Shown: piece after piece, positions 26,965-37,675 of the stretch
How the letters are laid out: each line of letters begins with the position of its first letter
Numbering within the stretch: the stretch's first letter is position 1
Source of the DNA: a bacterium
GTDB lineage: Bacteria; AUK180
Direction of reading: 5' to 3'
DNA length: 64,000 nt
NCBI GenBank assembly: GCA_023144005.1
Contig: JAGLGN010000006.1
Span: 1-64,000 of the forward strand
The notes under the pieces: generated by a model
The model's input: only the letters and a program-made list of their open reading frames with translations
Database searches by the model: none
What the model was told of the DNA's origin: nothing
Translations under genes and position numbers: made by a program

Positions 26965-27546
26965 CTATACAGTGGCACCGGATTTGCCGGATTTTGTCTT
27001 AACGAACTCATCAATGTATCTGATCCCCTTTCCATGATAGGGTTCCGGTGGAAGAAAGTGTCTGATCTTCGCCGCAACCTGTCCGACCAGCTGCTTGTCT
27101 ATACCGCTGACGGTGATGGCGCCGGCGTATCTGCCTCTTTCTATTCCGGGAATATTGAGTTCTGTCGTTTTCATTGGAGTAAGCTCGATGCCGGCGGGAG
27201 GTGTAAGGCTTTTATTGATAAAATTAACGCTTAAGGAAAAATCCTTTCCCTTCACTTCCATCTTTCCGCCCTTCCAGATAAGTACCAATGTCTTCGAATA
27301 ACCCTCGGAGACCCCTATAGCCATATTGTAAATGAGGGCTCTCGAAAGGCCGTGAAAAGCCTTTATCTTTTTTAATTCGCTTCCTCTTTTCACTTCAACC
27401 TGATTATCCTTAATGGAAAGGGAGATCTCGGGAAGAAGCGCCCATTTCAATTCACCTTTGGGGCCCTTGACATGAACGGTATTATCCTTCACCTCGATTT
27501 GAACTCCCTTCGGTATTTCAATAAGAAGATTTCCTATTTTTGACAT
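26965..27546 (-). CDS. rplF: 50S ribosomal protein L6
   Basis: 193 residues starting MSKIGNLLIEIPKGVQ at 27546. An upstream in-frame extension into rpsH is rejected because it has no RBS and overlaps. C-terminal PEPYHGKGIRYIDE is diagnostic. Slightly longer than E. coli L6 (about 177). Confidence 0.96.
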   Translation of the reverse strand: MSKIGNLLIEIPKGVQIEVKDNTVHVKGPKGELKWALLPEISLSIKDNQVEVKRGSELKKIKAFHGLSRALIYNMAIGVSEGYSKTLVLIWKGGKMEVKGKDFSLSVNFINKSLTPPAGIELTPMKTTELNIPGIERGRYAGAITVSGIDKQLVGQVAAKIRHFLPPEPYHGKGIRYIDEFVKTKSGKSGATV

Positions 27547-27557
27547 TATTAACCTCT

Positions 27558-27959
27558 TTACCAGATATAGCAGAGAAGCTCGCCGCCAACCTTGTTGAAG
27601 CGGCAATCCTTATCAGTCAGGACACCATGTGATGTTGAAACAATGGCTACGCCGTAGCCGTTCAGCACCCTTGGTATATCCTTGTATGATTTATAGATTC
27701 TTCTGCCGGGTTTTGACACCCTTTTTAGTCCGGAAATCAGACTTTCATTTTTTTCGCCGTAACGTAAAAAGAGAACCAGAGATTTCTTATTAGCGGTGAT
27801 ATCCTTGATGGTATAATCCGCGATAAAACCTTCTTTCTTCAGGATGGATGTAACCTCTTCCTTCATCTTAGAATGGTTGATCTCTACCTCTTTATGTTCA
27901 GCCATGCATGCATTTCTAATCCTTGTAAGTAAATCTGCGATCGGATCTGTCATTACCAT
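27558..27959 (-). CDS. rpsH: 30S ribosomal protein S8
   Basis: 133 residues. [13 protein letters not shown] at the N-terminus and [19 protein letters not shown] near the C-terminus fit S8. Start at 27959 follows GGGGAA. A second ATG two codons later is possible. Confidence 0.96.
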   Translation of the reverse strand: MVMTDPIADLLTRIRNACMAEHKEVEINHSKMKEEVTSILKKEGFIADYTIKDITANKKSLVLFLRYGEKNESLISGLKRVSKPGRRIYKSYKDIPRVLNGYGVAIVSTSHGVLTDKDCRFNKVGGELLCYIW

Positions 27960-27969
27960 AATATTCCCC

Positions 27970-28155
27970 TTACCACGAGGCCTTCTTTACCCCGGGGAGC
28001 TTGCCTTGACTGGCCAATTCCCTGAAGCAAATTCTGCACATATCAAATCTTCTGTAGTACGCACGAGCGCGGCCACAGATCGGACATCTATTATATTCTC
28101 TAACCTTGAACTTACTGCCGGCTTTTTGTTTAACTCTCCACGATTTTTTCGCCAA
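27970..28155 (-). CDS. rpsN: 30S ribosomal protein S14, zinc-type
   Basis: 61 residues with CPIC and CRIC (two C-x2-C pairs), the short zinc-binding type Z S14. It lies between rplE and rpsH in the usual order. Confidence 0.96.
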   Translation of the reverse strand: MAKKSWRVKQKAGSKFKVREYNRCPICGRARAYYRRFDMCRICFRELASQGKLPGVKKASW

Positions 28156-28166
28156 TTTTTTCTCCT

Positions 28167-28715
28167 CTACTTCTTTTGCTTCTTAAAGGGGAAACCTAAT
28201 TCCCTGAGCAGTGCTTCCGCTTCTTCATCTGTGGCATTACTGGTTGTGATCGAGATATTCATTCCTCTGATAACCTGAACCTTCTCAATGTCGATCTCAG
28301 GAAAGATGAATTGCTCTCTCAAACCAAAATTATAATTTCCCCGGCCATCGAACTGACTTGTCTTGAAGCCTTTAAAATCCTTGATACGGGGAGCGGTTAC
28401 CGAAATAAACCTGTCCAGGAATTCCCACATCATCGCTCTTCGCAATGTTACGGAAGTACCCACTGCCATACCATCTCTAAGCTTGAAGTTCGCTATAGAT
28501 TTTCGGGCTTTGTTCAAACGGGGTTTCTGACCCGTAATAATAGACAGGTCCTTCATCGCGGCTTCTATGTTCTTATAATCTTTGATCGCATCGCCGACGC
28601 CCATATTAACAACGATCTTTTTAATATTGGGGATCTGCATTTCGTTCTTGTACTTGAACTCTTCTTTCAGTTTCTTTCTGACCTCTTTGTATTTGGTCTT
28701 TAATCTAGGTTCCAT
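28167..28715 (-). CDS. rplE: 50S ribosomal protein L5
   Basis: 182 residues with [18 protein letters not shown] and [20 protein letters not shown]5 contacts 5S rRNA and the P-site tRNA. Confidence 0.96.
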   Translation of the reverse strand: MEPRLKTKYKEVRKKLKEEFKYKNEMQIPNIKKIVVNMGVGDAIKDYKNIEAAMKDLSIITGQKPRLNKARKSIANFKLRDGMAVGTSVTLRRAMMWEFLDRFISVTAPRIKDFKGFKTSQFDGRGNYNFGLREQFIFPEIDIEKVQVIRGMNISITTSNATDEEAEALLRELGFPFKKQKK

Positions 28716-28728
28716 CTGACTTCCTCAA

Positions 28729-29058
28729 TTATTTGTATTCAAGCACGGCATCACAGCTGACACATTTTCTGATGACTTTGCCGTGCGCCCTTTCATACTT
28801 GACCCTGACACCTTTGTGACAGGCATTGCAATAAGGCATGACCTTTGACATCTTAAGGGGAGCCGGTTCTTCAACTATTCCGCCCTGCTTATTATTCGCG
28901 GGGTCGGCCTTCGTGGACTTCTTCATAAGGTTGAGGCCTTCAACGATGACCTTGTCACTCTTGCGGAGGACCTTCAAGACCTTACCCATCTTCCCTTTTA
29001 TCGCGCTCTTTCCGGAAATGATCTGTACGATATCTCCTTTTTTTATCCTGTTTCCCAT
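28729..29058 (-). CDS. rplX: 50S ribosomal protein L24
   Basis: 109 residues. KGDIVQIISGKSAIKGKMG is the KOW-type start. The C-terminal CNAC and CVSC pairs are a zinc-ribbon-like variant seen in some phyla. Confidence 0.95.
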   Translation of the reverse strand: MGNRIKKGDIVQIISGKSAIKGKMGKVLKVLRKSDKVIVEGLNLMKKSTKADPANNKQGGIVEEPAPLKMSKVMPYCNACHKGVRVKYERAHGKVIRKCVSCDAVLEYK

Positions 29059-29067
29059 ATATTTCTC

Positions 29068-29439
29068 CTACCAGACCTCGGGTGCAAGAGACACTATCTT
29101 CATGTACTTGTTGACACCGGTACGCAATTCTCTCGCGACCGGCCCGAAGATCCTGGTTCCCTGGGGATTTTGCTGATCGTCAATAATGACAACACTGTTA
29201 TCATCAAATTTAATATAACTTCCGTCCGGCCTTCTGATCTCCTTGGCGATCCTTACGATCACGCCTTTAACTATATCACCTTTCGTGTTATTTGAATTGG
29301 GGATGATCTTTTTTACGGCCAAAGCCACAATATCGCCTAAGCTGGCCGTGCTTCGGTTGGAACCGTAAAATCCGATCACAAGAGCCCTCTTTATCCCTGT
29401 ATTATCAGCGACATTGACCATTGTGTTTCTCTGTATCAT
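29068..29439 (-). CDS. rplN: 50S ribosomal protein L14
   Basis: 123 residues starting [15 protein letters not shown]. Contains [13 protein letters not shown] and [20 protein letters not shown], standard. Confidence 0.97.
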   Translation of the reverse strand: MIQRNTMVNVADNTGIKRALVIGFYGSNRSTASLGDIVALAVKKIIPNSNNTKGDIVKGVIVRIAKEIRRPDGSYIKFDDNSVVIIDDQQNPQGTRIFGPVARELRTGVNKYMKIVSLAPEVW

Positions 29440-29449
29440 CTATAATCTC

Positions 29450-29707
29450 CTACGAAACGACCTTTTTCAGAACGGTGAGCAGTCTCCACCTTTTTCTTTT
29501 TGAAAGGGGTCTTGTTTCCATGATCTCCACGAAATCTCCGACCTTACATTCGTTCTTCTCATCATGTACGGCAAATTTATTGCTCTGCTTGTAATACTTC
29601 TTGAACCTGGGGTGAAGCTTGAGTGTCTCGACCCTGACGATGATCGTTTTATCCATCTTGTCAGAGACGACCAAACCCTTCCTCACTTTTCGTCTATTTC
29701 TTTCCAT
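29450..29707 (-). CDS. rpsQ: 30S ribosomal protein S17
   Basis: 85 residues. [18 protein letters not shown] and the end [15 protein letters not shown] are typical. It overlaps rpmC by 14 nt. Confidence 0.95.
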   Translation of the reverse strand: MERNRRKVRKGLVVSDKMDKTIIVRVETLKLHPRFKKYYKQSNKFAVHDEKNECKVGDFVEIMETRPLSKRKRWRLLTVLKKVVS

Positions 29708-29897
29708 CTTTATTCTCCTTTTCCGTGAGAATGGTCAAAAATCTTGCGATTTCTTTCTTCTCCGATTTAAACTTACTGAAATCGGTGAGCTGGCCTATTT
29801 TCCTCTGGAATCTAAGATGCATAAGGTTGGATTTCATCTCGTCGACCTTGTGTTTGATCTCGTCAACTGTCATTGCTCTAATTTCCGACGTTTTCAT
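29694..29897 (-). CDS. rpmC: 50S ribosomal protein L29
   Basis: 67 residues. Core helices with [20 protein letters not shown] fit L29, at the exit-tunnel docking site for SRP and trigger factor. It is slightly long, with a Glu/Lys-rich end. Confidence 0.93.
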   Translation of the reverse strand: MKTSEIRAMTVDEIKHKVDEMKSNLMHLRFQRKIGQLTDFSKFKSEKKEIARFLTILTEKENKDGKK

Positions 29898-29902
29898 TTT
29901 CC

Positions 29903-30307
29903 CTACCTCTTAATAAAATTGGTTTTTACACTCAATTTGTATGATGCTTGTTTCAATATCCGCTTTGCCTCAACCTCATCCACACCGGATATCTCGAACA
30001 GAACATGACCTGGTTTTACAGCGGCGACCCATTTGTCGGGAGCGCCTTTACCCTTTCCCATTCTAACTTCCAGCGGTTTTGAGGTAAGTACTTTCTGAGG
30101 GAAGATCCTAATCCAGATCTTACCGATCTTTCTCAATTTCTTATTCAAATTTACTCTGACAGATTCGATCTCATTAGCGGTGATAAATGCGTGTTCTTTG
30201 GTTTGAATGCCGTATTCTCCGAAGGATACGCGATTGCCCCTCTGGGCATGGCCTCTGATCCTTCCTTTCTGCATTTTCCTAAACTTACTTTTTCTTGGCA
30301 TTAACAT
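29903..30307 (-). CDS. rplP: 50S ribosomal protein L16
   Basis: 134 residues starting MLMPRKSKFRKMQKGRIRG. Contains MGKGKGAPDKWVAAVKPG near the C-terminus. Located between S3 and L29 as expected. Confidence 0.97.
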   Translation of the reverse strand: MLMPRKSKFRKMQKGRIRGHAQRGNRVSFGEYGIQTKEHAFITANEIESVRVNLNKKLRKIGKIWIRIFPQKVLTSKPLEVRMGKGKGAPDKWVAAVKPGHVLFEISGVDEVEAKRILKQASYKLSVKTNFIKR

Positions 30308-30318
30308 AATATTCCTCT

Positions 30319-30966
30319 TTAATCAATTAGTTCTTTGTGAGATTTCACATCACCCTTATAGAGCCATACCTTAACACCGATAATACCATAGGACGTCCGT
30401 GAGGCAACATAGGCATATTCAATATTCGCTCTCAAAGTGTGAAGAGGGATCCTGCCCTTTTTTTCCCACTCGATCCTTGCCATTTCAGAACCGGCAATAC
30501 GGCCCGCGATGCGCATCTTGATGCCCTTTGCTCCTCTTGCCATGGATTCCAAAGCAGTCTTTTTAATGACGCGCTTGAAATGCATTCTTCTTGCCAGCTG
30601 ATTGGCAACATTCTGAGCAACGATATTCGCGTCAAGATTGGGCTCGATTATTTCAGAGATCTCAACCTTGTATTCTTCTCCCCATTTCTTCTTAAGAGCT
30701 GTGGTGAGCTTTTTTATTTCTGTCCCTTTCTGGCCGATGATAAATGCGGGCCTAACAACAAACACACGGATCTTGTTCTGTTTTGTACCCTTTCTCTCGA
30801 AGATGATCCTGCCGATGCCGGCATCTTTATAGTTTTCCCGTATGAAATTTTCGATGCCTCTCTCATTGATAACATTCTTCGCATAGTTCTTCTCATTAAA
30901 CCATCTGGAGGACCAATTCTTTGTAATTCCTACTCTGAATCCTTCCGGATTTACTTTCTGACCCAT
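30319..30966 (-). CDS. rpsC: 30S ribosomal protein S3
   Basis: 215 residues. MGQKVNPEGFRVGITKNWSS start, a KH-type region (GQKGTEIKKL), and the C-terminal GRIAGSEMAR and GIIGVKVWLYKG motifs. It is part of the mRNA entry channel. Confidence 0.97.
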   Translation of the reverse strand: MGQKVNPEGFRVGITKNWSSRWFNEKNYAKNVINERGIENFIRENYKDAGIGRIIFERKGTKQNKIRVFVVRPAFIIGQKGTEIKKLTTALKKKWGEEYKVEISEIIEPNLDANIVAQNVANQLARRMHFKRVIKKTALESMARGAKGIKMRIAGRIAGSEMARIEWEKKGRIPLHTLRANIEYAYVASRTSYGIIGVKVWLYKGDVKSHKELID

Positions 30967-30975
30967 AATTACCTC

Positions 30976-31317
30976 TTATTTCCCATCAGTGAGGACAACT
31001 TCGACATGGGATGTCCTTCTCTTTATTATAGTAGCCCGTCCCATGGAGAGGGGTTTCATTCTCTTCAAACCGGGGCCTTCATCAACTGAAATGGTCTTGA
31101 TGCGAAGATCTTCTTCCTTCATATTCTTCTGAATAGCATTTGCCAGAGCGCTTTTTATCAGCTTTGACAGCAGCTTCGCGCCCTTTGAGGGCTCCAGCTG
31201 AAGAACATTTATGGCATCAACGACGCTGTATCCGTATTCCTTTTTGATTCCCCTGGCGATCCTTCTCATCTTGAGCGGAGAGTACCTGGCGTATCTGAGT
31301 TTTGCTGAAGTTTCCAT
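30976..31317 (-). CDS. rplV: 50S ribosomal protein L22
   Basis: 113 residues starting METSAKLRYARYSPLKMRR. The second ATG (31317) is chosen because it lies 6 nt after GGGAG. The upstream ATG at 31323 directly abuts it. The loop KRMKPLSMGRATIIKRRTSH lines the exit tunnel. Confidence 0.96.
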   Translation of the reverse strand: METSAKLRYARYSPLKMRRIARGIKKEYGYSVVDAINVLQLEPSKGAKLLSKLIKSALANAIQKNMKEEDLRIKTISVDEGPGLKRMKPLSMGRATIIKRRTSHVEVVLTDGK

Positions 31318-31327
31318 ATACATCTCC

Positions 31328-31606
31328 CTATTTCATCTTCTTGACAAGACGGCCGCCATGTGTCTTAAAATATCTTGTGAGAGCGAATTCTCCAAGACGG
31401 TGGCCGACCATGTTCTCGGTTACAAAAACTGTGACAAATTTTTTGCCGTTGTGTACCTGAAAGGTCAATCCGACCATATCGGGAATAAGCATACTTGCCC
31501 GCGACCAGGTCTTGATCGGCTTGGTATCGCCGCTTGCTCTCATCTTCTGGACCTTTTTCATCAATTTTTCATGTACGAAAAACCCTTTTTTTAATGATCT
31601 ACTCAT
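31328..31606 (-). CDS. rpsS: 30S ribosomal protein S19
   Basis: 92 residues. [16 protein letters not shown] start and [18 protein letters not shown] end are standard. Binds the S13 side of the small-subunit head. Confidence 0.97.
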   Translation of the reverse strand: MSRSLKKGFFVHEKLMKKVQKMRASGDTKPIKTWSRASMLIPDMVGLTFQVHNGKKFVTVFVTENMVGHRLGEFALTRYFKTHGGRLVKKMK

Positions 31607-31615
31607 ATGATTCCC

Positions 31616-32446
31616 CTACTTCTTCCTTCTTCTCACGATCCACTTGTCGGAGTACTTGTTCTTATCCCTGGTTCTCTTGCCCTTTGCCGGCGTACCCCAA
31701 GGAGAAACGGGCATTTTATACCCTTTCTGCTTTCCGCGGCCGCCGCCATGAGGATGATCATGCGCGTTCATCGCCACACCTCTGACCTTCGGCCTTCTTC
31801 CCAAATACCTGGATCTTCCGGCTTTGCCGAGAGTGATATTTGCATGCTCCGAATTGGAAACTATACCGATGGTCGCCTTGCAATTGGTATGGAATTTCCT
31901 CATTTCCTTGGAGGGAAGTTCTATATAAGCGGTGTCTCCTTCACGCGACTTGATGATCGCCGAGGCACCTGCGCTTCTCACCATCTGACCTCTTCCTCTT
32001 CCGGGAATGATCTCGATATTGTGAATAGGCGTTCCTTCCGGAATGTTCTTTAAATATGTGCAATTGCCGGGCTTAAGCTCGACTTCGTCGCCTGCCATGA
32101 CCGATGCGCCGACATTCAGATTCTCAGGCGTAATAATATAGCGCCTTTCGCCGTCAGCGTACTTGACAAGAGAGATCCTGGCTGTCCGGTTGGGATCGTA
32201 TTCTATTGTTTCCACTATACCGGGAATATTCCATTTATCTCTTTTGAAATCAATATAGCGGTAAAGTCTCTTGGCTCCGCCGCCCCTTCTTCTGACAGTG
32301 ATCCTGCCATGATTGTTCCTGCCGCAGATCCTGGTTTTGCCCACGGTAAGAGGCTTGAAGGGTTTATCCTTAGTGATCTCGGAGAAATCGGAAAGCTTCG
32401 TGAACCTTCTTGTCGGTGTATATGGTTTATGCTGCTTGATTCCCAT
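31616..32446 (-). CDS. rplB: 50S ribosomal protein L2
   Basis: 276 residues starting [15 protein letters not shown] (32446, after AGGAGA). Contains [17 protein letters not shown] and the conserved [14 protein letters not shown] near the C-terminus, close to the peptidyl transferase centre. The usual N-P-V-x-H-P-H is N-A-H-D-H-P-H here. Confidence 0.97.
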   Translation of the reverse strand: MGIKQHKPYTPTRRFTKLSDFSEITKDKPFKPLTVGKTRICGRNNHGRITVRRRGGGAKRLYRYIDFKRDKWNIPGIVETIEYDPNRTARISLVKYADGERRYIITPENLNVGASVMAGDEVELKPGNCTYLKNIPEGTPIHNIEIIPGRGRGQMVRSAGASAIIKSREGDTAYIELPSKEMRKFHTNCKATIGIVSNSEHANITLGKAGRSRYLGRRPKVRGVAMNAHDHPHGGGRGKQKGYKMPVSPWGTPAKGKRTRDKNKYSDKWIVRRRKK

Positions 32447-32456
32447 ATCTGTTCTC

Positions 32457-32747
32457 CTATATTCCTTCAAACAGCTCGATGCTGTTTCCTTTCGCAAGTT
32501 TCACATAGGCCTTCTTGTATCCCTGCGTCTTGGTGGTGTATCTGAAATTAACCTTTTTGGTCTTTCCTTTTATGGTCAACACATTGACCTTTTCCACCTT
32601 CACCTTGAAGATCTTTTCGACTGCCTTCTTTATTTCGGGCTTGTTGGCATAGGGAGCGACCTTGAACACATAAACTCCATGCTCTCTGACATTCTCCGCT
32701 TTCTCTGCCAATACCGGCTCTATTAAGATGTCATATTCAGTTTTCAT
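32457..32747 (-). CDS. rplW: 50S ribosomal protein L23
   Basis: 96 residues with [16 protein letters not shown] and [19 protein letters not shown], standard L23 at the tunnel exit. Overlaps rplD by 4 nt. Confidence 0.95.
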   Translation of the reverse strand: MKTEYDILIEPVLAEKAENVREHGVYVFKVAPYANKPEIKKAVEKIFKVKVEKVNVLTIKGKTKKVNFRYTTKTQGYKKAYVKLAKGNSIELFEGI

Positions 32748-33370
32748 AGTTCCATCCTTTTATCCAGATCAGTGATGGCATCCTTGGTAAAGACGATCTT
32801 GTCAAAATAGAGAAGATCGAAAACATTGAGATAATTCTGTGAAACCCATTTGGTATTCTCAAGATTTCTGATGGAAAGATCCAGATTCGTATCCGGAAGC
32901 TCTACAACAAAAAGAGATTTTGCGGGAAGATTCAATGATTTTTTCAGTCCTGCCATCTCTTTTGTCTTGGGTTTATCCAAAACAAGTTTATCCAATATTA
33001 TGAAGTCTTCAAATCTTGATGTGAGCGCGGAGATCAAAGCTTTGCGTCTGATCTTCTTGTTCAATTTGATAGAAAAATCTCTCTGTTTCTTGCCAAAAGC
33101 AACACCGCCGCCGGTTCTAATATTTGTCCTTTTGCGGCCCATTCTGGCATTACCGGTACCTTTCTGTCTGAAGATCTTCTTATTGGAGCCCTTCACCATA
33201 GCACGGCTTTTCGTGACCGCGGTGCCCGCCCGCCTTGCATTCATATATGCTCTTACGGCAAGCTGCATCAATGTGTCACTTATTTCGCCCTTGAAGATCT
33301 CATCCTTTACCTTGATCTTGTCTATTTCCTGGCCTTCTCTGTTGATTACTTTGATTTCAGCCATGATCAC
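32744..33370 (-). CDS. rplD: 50S ribosomal protein L4
   Basis: 208 residues. KGSNKKIFRQKGTGNARMG and RTGGGVAFGKKQRDFSIKLN are the conserved L4 loop. It overlaps rplC by 4 nt. E. coli L4 represses the S10 operon, but no leader was recognisable here. Confidence 0.96.
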   Translation of the reverse strand: MIMAEIKVINREGQEIDKIKVKDEIFKGEISDTLMQLAVRAYMNARRAGTAVTKSRAMVKGSNKKIFRQKGTGNARMGRKRTNIRTGGGVAFGKKQRDFSIKLNKKIRRKALISALTSRFEDFIILDKLVLDKPKTKEMAGLKKSLNLPAKSLFVVELPDTNLDLSIRNLENTKWVSQNYLNVFDLLYFDKIVFTKDAITDLDKRMEL

Positions 33371-34044
33371 ACCTCAATATTCTGAAGATATACAACGCCG
33401 TTGATAGCCCCGGGAACTCCGCCCTTGACTAAAACAACGTTCTTTTCAGGAATTACATCAATTATCGGTATCTTTTTCAAGGTAACCTTCTGCACACCCA
33501 TATGGCCGGGCATCTTCTTTCCCTTCAGGATCCTGGAAGGGGAAGCACACATTCCAACAGAACCGGGAGCTCGATGAAAATGTGAGCCGTGGCTTGCGGG
33601 GCCGCCGGCGAAATTGTATCTCTTCATGACACCCTGAAAACCTCTTCCTTTGGAGGTTCCGACTATCGTGACCACATCATTCACCTTCAATGCTTCTACA
33701 TCGACCTGGTCTCCGGGAGCGTATTTCTCAGGATCCGTGACCCTGAATTCTTTCAATACGCTGAAAGTGAAAAGTTTATCGGTATTTCTTTTTTTGATCT
33801 CCTTTTCAATATCTTCCCTGGGCATTCCGAAGGCCTTCATAATATGAACAAGCACCGGTTTTGTTCCTCTGAACCATTTATTTCTCACCGAACCCATCTG
33901 AACGGCATCATAGCCGTGCGTTTCACGTTTCTTTATCTCGATAACGTAGTTAGGTTCGATCTTGATTACGGTAACGGGAATACTGACACCATCTCTGAAG
34001 ACCTGTGTCATTCCCACTTTTTTTCCGATCAGTCCGACTTTCAT
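33367..34044 (-). CDS. rplC: 50S ribosomal protein L3
   Basis: 225 residues. GLIGKKVGMTQVF start, and GRGFQGVMKRYNFAGGPASHG then PGHMGVQKVT. Standard length. Confidence 0.97.
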   Translation of the reverse strand: MKVGLIGKKVGMTQVFRDGVSIPVTVIKIEPNYVIEIKKRETHGYDAVQMGSVRNKWFRGTKPVLVHIMKAFGMPREDIEKEIKKRNTDKLFTFSVLKEFRVTDPEKYAPGDQVDVEALKVNDVVTIVGTSKGRGFQGVMKRYNFAGGPASHGSHFHRAPGSVGMCASPSRILKGKKMPGHMGVQKVTLKKIPIIDVIPEKNVVLVKGGVPGAINGVVYLQNIEV

Positions 34045-34057
34045 TTGTAACTACTCC

Positions 34058-34372
34058 TCACTTTGTTAACTTGATCTTGACCTCTACGCCGGCAGGCAGT
34101 ACAAGTTTATTCAGGACCTCAACGGTCTTAGGACTGTATTCCACTATATCGATAAGTCTTTTATGTATCCTTATCTCAAATTGTTCTCTGGATTTTTTAT
34201 CAATGAAGGGTGAGCGGAGAACCGTGTACCTTGAAACCCTTGTAGGCAGTGGTATCGGTCCGGCCATTTTCCCTTCACTTCTCTTCAGTTCCTTTATGAT
34301 CTGTTGTGCGGTCTTATCAAGTATTCTATAATCGTATGCACTTAAATATATTCTTACTCTATCCAATGTCAA
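34058..34372 (-). CDS. rpsJ: 30S ribosomal protein S10
   Basis: 104 residues. RVRIYLSAYDYRILD start and GPIPLPTRVSRYTVLRSPF mark S10. Here tuf is joined directly to rpsJ with a 5-nt gap, so str and S10 clusters form one operon. Confidence 0.97.
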   Translation of the reverse strand: MTLDRVRIYLSAYDYRILDKTAQQIIKELKRSEGKMAGPIPLPTRVSRYTVLRSPFIDKKSREQFEIRIHKRLIDIVEYSPKTVEVLNKLVLPAGVEVKIKLTK

Positions 34373-34377
34373 CTCCT

Positions 34378-35571
34378 TTATTCGTGGATCTTGCCAACAA
34401 CGCCGGCACCAACGGTCCTGCCGCCTTCACGAACGGCGAAACGCTGACCTATCTCCATTCCGATAGGTTTGATCAACTCGACCATAATGGTGAGGTTGTC
34501 ACCGGGCTTGACGATCTGAACATTCTCAGGAAGCGTGATCGATCCCGTAACATCTGTGGTTCTGAAAAAGAATTGAGGACGATATCCCGTAACAAACGGT
34601 TTATGGCGTCCGCCTTCCTTTGCGGTCAGAACATAGATATTCGCGTCGAACTTCGTGTGAGGGGTGATGCTCTTGGGCTTGGCCAAAACCTGGCCGCGCT
34701 CTACATCAACCTTGTTTACGCCTCTTAACAATACTCCGACATTCTCGCCGGCACGGCCTTCGTCAAGAAGCTTTCTGAACATCTCAACACCGGTCGCGAC
34801 AGTCTTCCTCGTCTCGCGGAGGCCGACTATCTCAACATCCTCTCCGACCTTGATAACGCCTCTCTCAACACGGCCGGTTACAACCGTACCTCTTCCCGTG
34901 ATAGAGAAAACATCTTCGATCGGCATAAGGAAAGGTTTATCCAATGGCCTCTCAGGATCAGGTATGGAGTTATCCATAGCGTCTAATAGTTCCTGAATAC
35001 ATTTATAAGCGTCTGAATCAGCATCATCAGATTCGCCGGCTTTCAAAGCGCTGCCCTGTATAACAGGAACATCGTCGCCGGGAAATTCATACTGGTTCAG
35101 AAGATCTCTTACATCCATCTCTGACAGCTCGATCATCTCAGGATCATCGACCATGTCGACCTTGTTCAGGAAAACGACAATGTAGGGTACATTGACCTGA
35201 CGGGCCAGCAAAATGTGCTCTCTCGTCTGGGGCATGGGGCCGTCCGCTGCTGAAACAACAACGACAGCACCGTCCATCTGAGCGGCACCGGTGATCATAT
35301 TCTTGATATAATCAGCATGTCCGGGACAGTCAACATGAGCATAATGACGCTTCTCTGTCGAATACTCAACATGAGCTGTATTGATCGTAATTCCCCTTGC
35401 TTTCTCTTCCGGGGCCTTATCGATCGCATCAAACGGCGTATAATCCGCCATCCCCTTGAGATGCAGATATTTAGTGATCGCCGCAGTTAACGTGGTCTTT
35501 CCATGATCAACGTGGCCTATTGTGCCGACATTGACATGTGGTTTAATTCGTTCAAATTTTTCCTTAGCCAT
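34378..35571 (-). CDS. tuf: Elongation factor Tu
   Basis: 397 residues. GTP motifs GHVDHGKT (19-26), DCPGH and NKVD are present, and the C-terminal [18 protein letters not shown]. It delivers aminoacyl-tRNA to the ribosome. A single copy is seen in this window. Confidence 0.98.
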   Translation of the reverse strand: MAKEKFERIKPHVNVGTIGHVDHGKTTLTAAITKYLHLKGMADYTPFDAIDKAPEEKARGITINTAHVEYSTEKRHYAHVDCPGHADYIKNMITGAAQMDGAVVVVSAADGPMPQTREHILLARQVNVPYIVVFLNKVDMVDDPEMIELSEMDVRDLLNQYEFPGDDVPVIQGSALKAGESDDADSDAYKCIQELLDAMDNSIPDPERPLDKPFLMPIEDVFSITGRGTVVTGRVERGVIKVGEDVEIVGLRETRKTVATGVEMFRKLLDEGRAGENVGVLLRGVNKVDVERGQVLAKPKSITPHTKFDANIYVLTAKEGGRHKPFVTGYRPQFFFRTTDVTGSITLPENVQIVKPGDNLTIMVELIKPIGMEIGQRFAVREGGRTVGAGVVGKIHE

Positions 35572-35594
35572 AAGTTCCTCCTAATTTAAATTTT

Positions 35595-37667
35595 CTAGAA
35601 AGAGTATCCCTGTAAAAGCTCTTTCTGTTCACCCGGCGGCAGCGGCCTGAATTCCATGAATTCAAGATTAATATTGCCGCGTCCCTGGGTAAGGGAGCGA
35701 AGTTCCGTAGTGTATTTAAACATCTTGCTCAGCGGTATTGCGCCCTTAATGATCTTCAATGCTCCCTTGGGGATAACATCCCTCACTGTAGCACCCTTGG
35801 AGTTGATGGAGTTGAATACATCTCCAAAATACTCCTCGGGGGCGTAGAGCTCGAATTTCATATAGGGTTCAAGCATAACGGGCTTCCCTCTTTGCAGCCC
35901 GTTCATGACACCGTTGGATAACGCCATCTTGTACAGGGTTACATTCAGGTTCTCACTTCCAGTCACCAGTTCTCTGATGATGAGTTTGACTCCCATTAAT
36001 GGATAACCGCTTAATACACCTACGGATAACAGGTTCTCGGCAGCCTCTTGGAGTTCTCTTACAAAAGTCCTGTGAAATTTATCATTGAGCTTTTTCAATG
36101 ACATCTCCACACGATTCTTATCGTTGTCTTCCAGTGGCTCGAGATCAATAATGATCTCGGCACTTCCCATTTCATTGGCAACCTTCCCTCTGATGCCGTA
36201 AACGGCTTCAGAAATAGATTCCCGGAATGAAACCCTGGGTTTGCCCGATTTCACATCGATCTTTGCTTCTCTAAACAGACGGTCTAGAATGATCTCCAAA
36301 TGCAATTCTCCCATACCGTAAATGATCAATTGCCCTGTCTCCTCACTTTCCCTGAAGGCAAATGAGGGGTCTTCGAACTTATAATCCTCAAGGATACTGA
36401 TCAATTTGTCGTAGTCCTTATTGGATCGAGGTTCAATGGCAAGTGATATAACGGGTTTCGGGACTTCAATAACATCCAGCACCAATGGGAAGTCGGGGGT
36501 AGATAAGGTATCTGCCGTTTTAGAGAACTTCAAGCCGGCAATGCCGACGAAATTCCCCGCAAAGGCTTCTTCTATCTCCTTTTTCGAATTGGCGTGCATC
36601 TGGAAGATCTTAAGGACCTTCTCCTTTTTCCTGCTCACGTCGTTAAAGATAACCTGTCCGCGTTTCAAAGAGCCTGAATAGATCCTCACGAAGGACAATT
36701 TGTCCAAAAAAGGATCCTTCATAATTTTGAACACATAGCCTAAAAAACTATTATGTTCCAGGGGGTTAATGTTAACCCTTTCATTGTTCCTGGGATCGAC
36801 ACCATTCAATGATGCAATATCCGCAGGGGAAGGCAGAAAGTCTACTATCCCGTCAAGGAGCGGGAGGATTCCCACATTCTTCAATGCAGAACCGGTCAGT
36901 ACCGGAATTAGCTTCCGGCTCAAAACCAGGTCTCTGAAGGTTGCTTTGAAGTCATCCTGGGAAATTTCTTCGCCTTCAAGGTACAGAGCCAGTAGATCCT
37001 CATTATTTTCAACCACGCTTTCAATGAGTATCTTTCGCCTGGATTCTACCTCATCCTTGATATCATCCGGAAGTTCGGAAGTGGCGGTCAATTCGCCCCC
37101 TTCGTCTTCCCGGTGTAACAAATTTCTTGTAAAAAGATCAATGACCCCGTAAAGTTTCTCATCCCTATAATAAGGAATGTTGACGGCCACGGGATCTACA
37201 GAAAACTTTTTTCTGATGTCGTCAATGGCAAATACATAATCCGCTCCGGCTCGGTCAAGTTTGTTAATACAGACCAGCCTCGGAACATTGAACTTATCGG
37301 CTTGGTGCCAGACGGTTTCGGATTGGGGCTGTACTCCCGCAACTCCATCAAATATAACGACCAGGCCGTCAAGTACCCTAATGGCCTTCTCCACCTCAAG
37401 TGTGAAGTCCACATGGCCGGGAGTATCAATAATGTTTATCTGATGCTCCTTATAATAGGTCGTGGTGACCGCGGATTGTATCGTTATTCCGCGCTCTCTC
37501 TCCTGGTCCATCCAGTCCATCTGGGTGGTGCCGTAGTCCACTTCCCCTATCTTATGGGTTTTGCCAGTAAAAAAAAGAACTCGTTCGGTGGTAGTGGTCT
37601 TACCCGCGTCTATATGGGCTATGAAGCCTATATTCCTAATTGCCGGACCGGATAACTCTCCTACCAT
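35595..37667 (-). CDS. fusA: Elongation factor G
   Basis: 690 residues. G1 AHIDAGKT (residues 17-24), G3 DTPGH, G4 NKLD. The switch region DYGTTQMDWMDQERERGITIQSA and GVQPQSETVW are near-canonical. Promotes ribosomal translocation. Its location between rpsG and tuf argues for the main EF-G. No recycling-specific paralogue is seen here. Confidence 0.96.
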   Translation of the reverse strand: MVGELSGPAIRNIGFIAHIDAGKTTTTERVLFFTGKTHKIGEVDYGTTQMDWMDQERERGITIQSAVTTTYYKEHQINIIDTPGHVDFTLEVEKAIRVLDGLVVIFDGVAGVQPQSETVWHQADKFNVPRLVCINKLDRAGADYVFAIDDIRKKFSVDPVAVNIPYYRDEKLYGVIDLFTRNLLHREDEGGELTATSELPDDIKDEVESRRKILIESVVENNEDLLALYLEGEEISQDDFKATFRDLVLSRKLIPVLTGSALKNVGILPLLDGIVDFLPSPADIASLNGVDPRNNERVNINPLEHNSFLGYVFKIMKDPFLDKLSFVRIYSGSLKRGQVIFNDVSRKKEKVLKIFQMHANSKKEIEEAFAGNFVGIAGLKFSKTADTLSTPDFPLVLDVIEVPKPVISLAIEPRSNKDYDKLISILEDYKFEDPSFAFRESEETGQLIIYGMGELHLEIILDRLFREAKIDVKSGKPRVSFRESISEAVYGIRGKVANEMGSAEIIIDLEPLEDNDKNRVEMSLKKLNDKFHRTFVRELQEAAENLLSVGVLSGYPLMGVKLIIRELVTGSENLNVTLYKMALSNGVMNGLQRGKPVMLEPYMKFELYAPEEYFGDVFNSINSKGATVRDVIPKGALKIIKGAIPLSKMFKYTTELRSLTQGRGNINLEFMEFRPLPPGEQKELLQGYSF

Positions 37668-37675
37668 TTTTCATA

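Noticed and set aside
26965-27606. Longer L6 N-terminus starting at 27606
   Set aside because: The extra 20 residues lie in rpsH and lack an RBS; the family start MSKIG is at 27546.
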